Below are positions 1 to 5,375 of a stretch of DNA of 5,474 bases, in pieces. The position numbers and the translations under genes were made by a program. The stretch is from an uncultured bacterium (GTDB lineage: Bacteria; Planctomycetota; UBA8108): contig CAJWZY010000169.1 of the NCBI GenBank assembly GCA_913050545.1, positions 1-5,474 on the forward strand, written 5' to 3'. Below the pieces are notes generated by a model, which saw only the letters and a program-made list of their open reading frames with translations, was not told the origin of the DNA and made no database searches. Each line of letters opens with the position of its first letter. Position 1 is the stretch's first letter.

Positions 1-416
1 GCCTTGTTGACCAGCGCCGTGATTTCTTTGCGGGGGGAGAGGATGGGCCGTACCTGGGCGCCGAGCATCGCCGCGAGATCATCCATTGGATGGAAATCGA
101 GCGGGTCGCAGGTCGCCACGTCAAAGCCGTTGTCGTCTGAGTTGATGCAGACGAGGTTGTAGGCTCGTGCGAACTGGGCCGGTACCTTCTGGGTAAACAC
201 CTTGGGCACCTCGATGCCCTCGAGATCATCCTGGAAGGGGAGGCGCAGGCTCTTGGCGAGGATGTCCAGGAGCGTCTCCTCGGAGATATACCCCTTGTTC
301 TTCAGGACCCGGTCAATCGGCTGCCCGCTGTCCTTCTCGATCTCCCGGCATTCCTCGAGTTGCCTGTCGTCGATGAGGCCTTCAGAGATCAGGGTGTCTA
401 CCAGGCTGAGTTTCAT
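1..416 (-). CDS. gspE: GspE/PilB-type secretion ATPase, N-terminal part (cut by window edge)
   Basis: This is the first 138 codons of a gene that continues beyond the left edge. The ATG is at 414-416 and the frame is open throughout. The protein begins MKLSLVDTLISEGLIDD and continues with a helical segment and KGYISEETLLDILAKSLRLPF, the usual opening of the GspE_N/MshEN domain of T2SS and type IV pilus ATPases (short helices, then 'GYISEE..LL..LA..L.LPF'). A second half, about residues 65-138, contains VPKVF, ARAYNLVCI, DVATCDPLDF and RPILSPRKEITALV, matching the second MshEN lobe. In the family this domain contacts GspL/GspM-type inner-membrane partners or binds nucleotide such as c-di-GMP, while the C-terminal ATPase core, not visible here, powers pseudopilus assembly. 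It lies 138 bp downstream of gspD on the same strand, which supports one secretion locus. No Shine-Dalgarno sequence precedes the ATG. GspE versus PilB cannot be settled from the N-terminus; the secretin neighbour favours a T2SS-like role. Confidence 0.85.
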   Translation of the reverse strand, partial: MKLSLVDTLISEGLIDDRQLEECREIEKDSGQPIDRVLKNKGYISEETLLDILAKSLRLPFQDDLEGIEVPKVFTQKVPAQFARAYNLVCINSDDNGFDVATCDPLDFHPMDDLAAMLGAQVRPILSPRKEITALVNK

Positions 417-448
417 GGTTGCAAACTCGGTTGTTATTTTCCAGGTTG

Positions 449-517
449 GCGGGATTCTGCCGTTGATTCCCGCAGATTCTTACGATGGTGGGCCGTGGTT
501 GTCTTTCCTTGCCCACC
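449..517 (-). other. Two inverted repeats in the gspD-gspE gap
   Basis: The 138 bp between the gspD stop and the gspE start contain two possible hairpins. One has 7-bp perfect arms, ggtgggc at 487-493 and gcccacc at 511-517, with a 17-nt loop. The other has 6-bp perfect arms, gcggga at 449-454 and tcccgc at 468-473, extended by two more pairs after one mismatch. Neither is followed by a T-run on the minus strand, so they are not typical intrinsic terminators. They could shape mRNA stability or gspE translation, or be chance. No reading frame in the gap looks coding. Confidence 0.4.
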
Positions 518-554
518 TCTCATGATTTCTTGCTTTAGATAGCTGTCGCTGCTT

Positions 555-3500
555 TCAGTTGTTTCTTTTTGCCGCTCCTCGAAGATCGAGTCTGAGGGGA
601 AGGAACCAGCTGTTCCCCGAGGGATTTACCCTCAGGCCGCGTTTCTTCCAGGCCGCCGGGATCGCCCCGGGGGCAACAGGCTCAGGCCTGGGAATCTTCG
701 GTGACGGGGGCTCTTCAAAGGGGGATCCGTTCTCCCGGTTCGCACCCCGTGGGGGAGTTGGCGGCAGGGCGGTAGTTTCATTGCCCCTGCCTGTATTGTC
801 TTCCTTGTGGGTGCCACGGTAGTTTTCCTGTGCATCCTTTACCCGTTTGCGGAGCTCTTCGTCGGTGGAATCGTCTGCATTACTGCGCCGGAAGACATCA
901 GGGGCATCGCGGTCTGTTTTCACATCGGCCTTGGGAGGTTTCGGGGGCAGCTCGAATTGAGATGTAATGGGATCTCCCTCCGAGGAGGAGGCTGCTTTTT
1001 CCAGTGCCTGGTCGGTAAGGTTGGCGAGGTCCTTGAAGTTCTCGTCTGTCAGGATGTGGGCGCGAAGGAAGATATAGAGATTGGTCACGCTGACAGATCC
1101 ACCCTCGGTTCTGAAGAGTTTTCCGAGGAAGGGGATGTCGCCCAGGAGGGGGACCTTTTCAACGACCTTGGCCTTGCTTTCCCTCGTCAGGCCACCGATG
1201 ACGTAGATCCTGTCGCCGGCGATGGTGACAGATGAGGTGATCGAGTTGGTTGTTTTAGGCGGCAGGACGTTGTTGGTTTCTATCTGGGAGAATTCTGAAA
1301 CCTCCAGCCCAGCCTCGAGAAAGACGGAGTTCTCGGAGTTGATGGTGGGGAAGATGTCGAGCGTGATGCCGGCCTCTTCACCCTGCTGCGAGGTGGTGGT
1401 CGAGGTGTTGACCGTCGCCGTGTTCACCACGTAGCGGGTCTCGGTGATATTGATCGTACTCTGGACATTATCATCGGCGAGGATGAAAGGAGTGGCCAGG
1501 ACCTTGGAGTCGCTGTGAGTTTTCAGGAACTGCACCAGGAGAGGGAATTTACCCCTGTCCATCAGCGCGACGACTCCACCGGCGGGGGGGGTGGTCAGAT
1601 CGAATATCCGGTTGAAGTCCTCGTTGTTGATTCCGCTGAGACCGAAGGACTGCTCGAACAGGATCCGCGCGGAACGGTCATCGGGATCCCCGGCAAGCAG
1701 CTCGATGGTGTAGTTGAGTCCGCTCTGCTGGGAAACCTGCACAAGGGCGGCCTCGAGGAACACCTGGCGTCGCTTGACGTCGATCTGGTCGAGGATATGG
1801 AGGATTTCAGCATAATCCTCCGGCTCGGACTGGATGATCAGCGAATTGGTTTCTTCATGGGGGACAATCATTGTCGGCAGCATGCCTGCTCCTGCCGGAT
1901 TCCCTGAAATGCCGGAAGTACGGCCGGTCGTTCCGCCGAGGGATCCCCTTGAGGTCGTGGTCGTGGCCCGGCCGGGCGTACGGGTACGGCTCCTGGCTGA
2001 GGTTCCCAGTCCACGGGTTCCACTTCGGGAGCCGCTGGATGAACCGAGGATATCGGAGATGACGGGGGCGACGTCGATAGCCTTCAGGTAGCGCATCCGG
2101 TAGATCTGGGTCTTGAGCCTCCGGAGGTCGAACCTCGTATCGAGCTCACGTACCAGCATGTTGATATCTTCAAGGTCAGCTATCGTGTAGGTGGTGATGA
2201 TGATCTTCTGGGTGCGGGGGTCGGCAATGAGACTTGTTTCGAACTCGGCGGCTCCACCGCGCAGGAGACTGGAGGAGGTGCGACTGGCGCTCGAGCTCGA
2301 GGTGGTGGGGCGGGTGGTCGTCCTCGAGGGAGTCCGCCCGGCCCTGTTCTGCTGCAGGAAGCTCTCGATGATGGAGACGAGCTCCTGGGCATCGGCCTCC
2401 CTGGCCTCGATGATATGAACGATCCGATCGGGATTTTTCTGCTCGACATCGATGATCTTCAGCAGCTTGACAATATAGTCAAGCAGCCCGAACTTGGCCG
2501 TTACGATGATCGTCTGGGTGCCCTTGACTTCCGCGACGTTGAATCCCGAGTTCCGGGTGCTTCCCTTTGACTGGGTTCCGGTCGCCAGGGTGTTGAGTGA
2601 CAGGATCGCATCGGCGGGAGCGACGTGATCGAGCTGGAAAACCATGGTCGCCAGCTCATCGGAAGAGAGACCGAGGTCTCCTTTCTTCAGCTGGCTGTCC
2701 ATCTGGGTGGCGCCGCTGGCCCCGACCTTGATGACAGGGTTTTCCTTTACCCCGCCCTGGGCCTGGGAGGTCGCGGTCGAGCTGATCGTGATGATCTCCT
2801 TGCCGGTTGAGAGCTTGCGCCGCACGAGCTGGAAACCATTCGCATCGAGGATCGCCTTGACGATCTCAAAATCGGCGAGGTAGATCGGAGCGGTAATGTT
2901 GATCATCTGGCCCTGGCGGGCAGATGCTCCTGCAGGGCCACCGCTGAGAATCACGGTCAGGCCGGTGAAGTCAGCGAGAAAACGCAGGAAGTCATCGAGT
3001 GGGATCTGGCCTTCGTGAATATCGACACGCTGGTTGAGATATTTCGCGTTCGGAGTGAACTCCTGCTCGTTTTCGTTACTCGCCTCAATGGTGATGGCGC
3101 CGGCCTTGGCCTCGGGAGCTTTCCCGTCAGCGGGAGTTTCTTTTTCGGGTTCGATTGCAGGTGCCGTGGGATCTGTTTTCGCAGTCGTGTCCGCTGGTTT
3201 TGCAGGGGCTTTTTCCCCGGCAGCCTGGGGTTTCTCAGCAGCTTTTTCGTCTGCGGGCTTTTCTTCAGCCTGCGGTGCTGCGGGAGCTTTCGGTGCAGCG
3301 GGGGCCGGCTCCACCGGAGCCTTTTCCTGGGCAGCCGGGGCCTGGTCACCAGCTTTTTCCTGGTCGTCCCCGGCCTTGGGGTCCGCCTGGGCAAGCAGGA
3401 AACCTCCACGGCGCAGCATGGCTTTTTCCCCTTCCGGGGCTTTGGCGATTCTTCTTCCCTTGAGATCCTGGAAGCGGTTGTTCTGAGAGAACAGAGGGAT

Positions 3501-3563
3501 GCTTCCTGAAGTAAGGAAGAGCGTTGTCAGAAGCAGGTAGATTTTGATTTGTTCGGCTTTCAT
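555..3563 (-). CDS. gspD: Type II secretion system secretin GspD, with long low-complexity inserts
   Basis: This encodes a 1002-residue outer-membrane secretin, the pore through which folded substrates leave the periplasm. A signal peptide occupies about residues 1-26 (hydrophobic core IYLLLTTLFLTSG). Residues 60-156 form an Ala/Pro/Lys/Glu-rich linker. An N0 domain follows (about 157-262; IPLDDFLRFLADFTGLTVIL). Next come three ring-building N domains: N1 about 303-373 (VFQLDHVAPADAI... TIIVTA), N2 about 380-477 and N3 about 485-596 (MRYLKAIDVAPVISDIL... ETNSLIIQSEP). The secretin barrel domain is about 598-837, with VFLEAALVQV, VLATPFILADDN and the hallmark VPLLGDIPFLGKLFR. N2 and N3 each carry a Ser/Thr/Arg/Gly-rich loop (about 408-434 and 508-562). 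About 165 hydrophilic, Pro-rich residues follow the barrel, where T2SS secretins can carry a pilotin-binding S region. The protein is longer than typical GspD (about 650-700 residues), mainly through linker, loops and tail. The ATG at 3561-3563 directly precedes the signal peptide; no Shine-Dalgarno is visible. A sigma-54 promoter lies 76 bp upstream. A PilQ-like assignment is less likely: no AMIN domain is seen. Confidence 0.93.
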   Translation of the reverse strand: MKAEQIKIYLLLTTLFLTSGSIPLFSQNNRFQDLKGRRIAKAPEGEKAMLRRGGFLLAQADPKAGDDQEKAGDQAPAAQEKAPVEPAPAAPKAPAAPQAEEKPADEKAAEKPQAAGEKAPAKPADTTAKTDPTAPAIEPEKETPADGKAPEAKAGAITIEASNENEQEFTPNAKYLNQRVDIHEGQIPLDDFLRFLADFTGLTVILSGGPAGASARQGQMINITAPIYLADFEIVKAILDANGFQLVRRKLSTGKEIITISSTATSQAQGGVKENPVIKVGASGATQMDSQLKKGDLGLSSDELATMVFQLDHVAPADAILSLNTLATGTQSKGSTRNSGFNVAEVKGTQTIIVTAKFGLLDYIVKLLKIIDVEQKNPDRIVHIIEAREADAQELVSIIESFLQQNRAGRTPSRTTTRPTTSSSSASRTSSSLLRGGAAEFETSLIADPRTQKIIITTYTIADLEDINMLVRELDTRFDLRRLKTQIYRMRYLKAIDVAPVISDILGSSSGSRSGTRGLGTSARSRTRTPGRATTTTSRGSLGGTTGRTSGISGNPAGAGMLPTMIVPHEETNSLIIQSEPEDYAEILHILDQIDVKRRQVFLEAALVQVSQQSGLNYTIELLAGDPDDRSARILFEQSFGLSGINNEDFNRIFDLTTPPAGGVVALMDRGKFPLLVQFLKTHSDSKVLATPFILADDNVQSTINITETRYVVNTATVNTSTTTSQQGEEAGITLDIFPTINSENSVFLEAGLEVSEFSQIETNNVLPPKTTNSITSSVTIAGDRIYVIGGLTRESKAKVVEKVPLLGDIPFLGKLFRTEGGSVSVTNLYIFLRAHILTDENFKDLANLTDQALEKAASSSEGDPITSQFELPPKPPKADVKTDRDAPDVFRRSNADDSTDEELRKRVKDAQENYRGTHKEDNTGRGNETTALPPTPPRGANRENGSPFEEPPSPKIPRPEPVAPGAIPAAWKKRGLRVNPSGNSWFLPLRLDLRGAAKRNN

Positions 3564-3628
3564 GGTTTCAGCGAATCCGAAGGAAGTTATTGCGAGTGGG
3601 GGATTTGAAGAAGAGAAGGAAGACCCTT
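3564..3628 (-). other. Predicted 5' leader of gspD, pyrimidine-rich
   Basis: Placing +1 twelve bases past the -12 element puts transcription start near the A at 3628 and gives a leader of about 65 nt. On the transcript strand its first third is a C/T-rich run (plus-strand gaagaagagaaggaagaccc, 3607-3626). The last bases before the ATG read GCTGAAACC, with no purine-rich ribosome-binding site. The start position is inferred from promoter geometry only. Confidence 0.45.
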
Positions 3629-3638
3629 AATAGTAAAA

Positions 3639-3655
3639 AGCAAGGGCCGTGCCAA
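3639..3655 (-). promoter_or_regulatory. Sigma-54 (RpoN) -24/-12 promoter for gspD
   Basis: The minus strand reads TTGGCACGGCCCTTGCT. This matches the sigma-54 consensus TGGCACG-N4-TTGC(A/T) at every fixed position, with the essential GG (3653-3652) and GC (3641-3640) separated by exactly 10 bases. It is followed by five Ts. The element is intergenic, points at gspD, and lies downstream of a gene for a sigma-54 activator. Sigma-54 promoters are inactive without an AAA+ enhancer-binding protein, so secretin expression is predicted to be strictly signal-dependent. Confidence 0.88.
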
Positions 3656-3687
3656 GCTTCTCCATTCCCTTGACATAAGTCCTAAGT

Positions 3688-3700
3688 TAATATATTGAAA
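3688..3700 (-). promoter_or_regulatory. IHF-like DNA-bending site
   Basis: The minus strand reads TTTCAATATATTA, which fits the IHF consensus WATCAANNNNTTR with one mismatch in nine fixed positions. An A/T-rich stretch lies on its upstream side, as is common for IHF sites. It sits about 60-72 bp upstream of the predicted start, between promoter and dyad, where IHF normally bends DNA so that an enhancer-bound activator can reach sigma-54 polymerase. Because the DNA is AT-rich, chance is possible. In a lineage without IHF, an HU-like protein would have to serve. Confidence 0.45.
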
Positions 3701-3760
3701 TGCTTTATATTTTTCCCAACTGCGCCCTGAGAGGGGCTTTAGTTCGTTTTCCCAAACCCT

Positions 3761-3783
3761 GAGTGTTTTGTAATCGAACACTC
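3761..3783. promoter_or_regulatory. Candidate enhancer (UAS) dyad for a sigma-54 activator
   Basis: A perfect inverted repeat, GAGTGTT-N9-AACACTC, has arms at 3761-3767 and 3777-3783. Its centre at 3772 is about 144 bp upstream of the predicted gspD transcription start, within the usual 80-200 bp range of enhancer sites for NtrC-family activators. Its 23-bp span suits a Fis-type helix-turn-helix dimer. The neighbouring EBP is the obvious candidate ligand. No second copy was found in the intergenic region, although many EBPs use two. Confidence 0.55.
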
Positions 3784-3900
3784 CTGTGCCCGGATCCTTG
3801 AGGTCCCGGGTCTTTTCAGATCGGAATAACTACCCGGGGGTCTTTAAGTTAAGCGCAGAAAGATTCGCCATGGAGGGGGCCTGGTTTCCCTAAGTGCAGC

Positions 3901-3924
3901 AAAAGTAACAACCCGGCGGGTGTT
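3901..3924 (-). terminator. Weak hairpin terminator after the N-domain-like gene
   Basis: On the minus strand AACACCCGCCGGGTTGTT (3924-3907) can fold into a 7-bp stem with a 3-nt loop and a one-base bulge. ACTTTTG follows. It overlaps the stop codon of the upstream gene. The T-run has only four Ts, so termination may be partial and some read-through into gspD is possible. Confidence 0.35.
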
Positions 3925-4747
3925 AGCGGACCTTTTCAGGGGGCTTGTCCAGCTTTATCAGGCTGTCAAGGACCCTGGCGGAGAGCTGCTGGTTTGCCCG
4001 GTAGAGGAGATGGTTTCCGGGAGCGACAACCATGTGAAGCCGGTCGCGGTCTTCCGCCGGGAGTTCTTTGAGAACTGCTTCCTGGAGCCTGGCGGCCCTG
4101 CGATGGAGAACCTTGTAGGAGCTGAGACGTTCACGGGCTTTCTCTGCGTCGGCGATGGATTTCTCCGCAGCCTCCAGGGCAGCCTGCAGCCATTTTCTGT
4201 TCGGGGACCAGAGCAGGATTTTTCCGGTCCTGTTATCGGCCAGTGTCACCATTCTTGCTGACCCGGGCTCAAGTCCGGCATTCAGGGTGGCAACGTAATT
4301 CTGTACAGCTATCCAGGCCTCGTCGAATTGCCGCGTCGCGACCAGAAGGACTTTTTTGTACCGCAGGTTCTCCGGCTTCCAGTCCGCCTGCCTGGAGGCG
4401 ACCAGCAGCTCACCATGCTCCGGGTGGTCCCATGTATGCAGGTAGAAGGACTGGGAGGCCAGCAGGATCCTCAATTCGGCCAGGCCTACAGGTTTTTTGC
4501 TGAACTCCTTCGAGATCGTTATTTTCTCGTCGTTCAGTTGCCGGTTCTCGACCTTGACCGGGAGTCCATGGAGTTTTCCTGCCAGTCTCAGGATGCCTGG
4601 TGCGCGGTAGGAGCCGGCCTGTGGCAGGACGATCGTTCCGGGCGGGTCGTTTTTTCCCCCGGCCTGCGCGGGCACCTGCAGGGCCCACAGCAGCAGGCAG
4701 AGCACCACAACCCGGGATCTCAGGTGGCAAAGGGCATCAGGCGTCAT
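3923..4747 (-). CDS. Exported protein resembling secretin N-domains without a barrel
   Basis: This 274-residue protein has a signal peptide (about residues 1-29; hydrophobic VVVLCLLLWALQV, likely cleaved after PAQA), so it should be periplasmic. Residues about 50-118 resemble the N0/STN-like fold: LRLAGKLHGLPVKVE, then VGLAELRILLASQSFYLH and GELLVAS. Residues 128-198 and 209-270 each look like one secretin ring-building domain: a strand, a helix, two strands and a helix. The second is clearest: YKVLHRRAARLQEAVLKEL, then LHMVVAPGNHLLYRA, then a helix ending LIKLDKPP, like the '..iLd.iD' end of N1/N3 domains. The protein stops there; no secretin barrel follows. Its ATG overlaps the end of the EBP gene by 11 bp, which suggests a shared transcript and coupled translation. 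It may stack with or dock onto the GspD periplasmic rings, or be a remnant of a second secretin. The domain call rests on pattern and predicted structure, not on a family match, and I know no gene name for it. Confidence 0.7.
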   Translation of the reverse strand: MTPDALCHLRSRVVVLCLLLWALQVPAQAGGKNDPPGTIVLPQAGSYRAPGILRLAGKLHGLPVKVENRQLNDEKITISKEFSKKPVGLAELRILLASQSFYLHTWDHPEHGELLVASRQADWKPENLRYKKVLLVATRQFDEAWIAVQNYVATLNAGLEPGSARMVTLADNRTGKILLWSPNRKWLQAALEAAEKSIADAEKARERLSSYKVLHRRAARLQEAVLKELPAEDRDRLHMVVAPGNHLLYRANQQLSARVLDSLIKLDKPPEKVR

Positions 4748-5339
4748 AGTTCTTCAACTTTGAGTAGAGTGTGCAGCGTTCGATGCCAAGCAACTCCGCG
4801 GCTCTCTTCTTATTTCCCCCGGTATGTTCAAGAACCTTGAGGACATGCCGGCGCTCGAGCTCCTGGAGGCTTACGGGTTCCCAGCTGCCCATTCCCGGCA
4901 GGCTTGATTTTTCCGGAAGGATGAGATCTTCAGGACGGATTTCCCTGCCATCGCCCAGCACCAGGGCGCTCTCCACCACATTCTTGAGCTGGCGGACATT
5001 GCCGGGCCAGCTGTAGTTCACCAGCTTTTTACCGGCCCTCTTGCTCAGCTTTTTTGGGCGTCCACCGGCCGGGTTGCTGGCAATGAAATGCTCTGCAAGC
5101 AGGAGGATGTCTTCTGTTCTTTCTCGAAGCGGTGGCATGACAACGTTGAGCACATTGAGGCGGTAAAAGAGGTCCTCTCTGAATTCCTTGTTGTCGACGG
5201 ATTCCTGCAGCTTCCTGTTTGTTGCGGCGATAATCCTCACATCGACCTCAATCGGGGTCGTTCCACCCACTCTCTCAAAGCAGCGCTCTTCCAGCAGGCG
5301 CAGGGCTTCGCGCACCACTTCACTCACGGAGTTGTACAT
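4737..5339 (-). CDS. Sigma-54 enhancer-binding protein, C-terminal part only (truncated)
   Basis: NtrC-family activators use an AAA+ ATPase to remodel sigma-54 polymerase. Present here are FERVGG...VDVRIIAATN (sensor I region, about residues 21-41), FREDLFYRLNVLNVVMPPLRERTEDI (about 53-78), sensor II in YSWPGNVRQLKNVVESAL (about 109-126), and a C-terminal Fis-type helix-turn-helix, GGNKKRAAELLGIERCTLYSKLKNY (about 174-198). Walker A, the GAFTGA sigma-54-contact loop, Walker B and any N-terminal receiver or sensor domain are absent; family members are usually about 450 residues, against 200 here. The product could bind DNA but could not activate sigma-54. The ATG at 5337-5339 is the first standard start after an in-frame TAA at 5412-5414, and AAAAGG lies rather far upstream of it. 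Residues 1-19 look like a ParD antitoxin rather than an EBP. The gene may therefore be a broken remnant, a genuine fusion, or an assembly artefact. Its 3' end overlaps the next gene. Confidence 0.85.
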   Translation of the reverse strand: MYNSVSEVVREALRLLEERCFERVGGTTPIEVDVRIIAATNRKLQESVDNKEFREDLFYRLNVLNVVMPPLRERTEDILLLAEHFIASNPAGGRPKKLSKRAGKKLVNYSWPGNVRQLKNVVESALVLGDGREIRPEDLILPEKSSLPGMGSWEPVSLQELERRHVLKVLEHTGGNKKRAAELLGIERCTLYSKLKNYDA

Positions 5340-5375
5340 GCCAGTGGCAACCTTTTGTTTTATATAGTTTTCCCC
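5283..5375 (-). other. ParD-like antitoxin segment fused in frame to the EBP fragment
   Basis: In the frame of the EBP fragment, codons upstream of and just after its ATG read GENYIKQKVATG and then SVSEVVREALRLLEER. This matches the core of ParD/CopG-type ribbon-helix-helix antitoxins (pattern YI...VASGrY.SaSEVVReALRlLEe). The normal EBP sequence at the join would be like LQ.KLLRVLQER.FERVGG, so 'LRLLEER' fits both families and marks the probable crossover. No ATG, GTG or TTG starts the antitoxin part between the TAA at 5412-5414 and the ATG at 5339, so an intact antitoxin is not encoded. The toxin partner is not in the window. Confidence 0.6.

Larger units (their letters stand above)
3564..3922 (-). 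other. Regulatory intergenic region upstream of gspD
   Basis: This 359-bp stretch has no convincing gene. From gspD outward it holds an untranslated leader, a sigma-54 promoter, an AT-rich IHF-like site, a 7+7 dyad, a GC-rich segment in which a 'cccgg(g)' motif occurs three times (3789, 3805, 3833), and a weak hairpin at the end of the upstream gene. An open frame of 64 codons at 3587-3781 on the minus strand covers the promoter elements and resembles nothing, so it was not called. Confidence 0.8.

Noticed and set aside
1878..2342. Repetitive-looking DNA as a possible CRISPR or tandem repeat array
   Set aside because: It is low-complexity Ser/Thr/Arg coding sequence in the open gspD frame, without regular repeat-spacer units.
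3015..3509. Overlapping plus-strand open frames of 102-164 codons opposite the gspD 5' part
   Set aside because: They mirror the Ala/Pro-rich coding of gspD; the translated sequences are low-complexity Gly/Ser/Phe or Ala/Gly-rich shadows with no family resemblance.
3670..3696. Sigma-70-like TTGACA and TATATT on the plus strand
   Set aside because: The spacer is only 15 bp, the region is AT-rich, and no plus-strand gene follows.
3587..3781. 64-codon open frame on the minus strand upstream of gspD
   Set aside because: It covers the sigma-54 promoter, IHF-like site and dyad, has no recognisable domain and no ribosome site.
3789..3845. Three 'cccgg(g)' motifs, two followed by tcttt, as a possible operator array
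   Set aside because: Spacings are irregular (16 and 28 bp) and the motif is short and partly self-complementary, so chance is likely in GC-rich DNA.
4328..4840. 170-codon plus-strand open frame
   Set aside because: It lies antisense across the N-domain-like gene and the end of the EBP, both with clear protein features on the minus strand.
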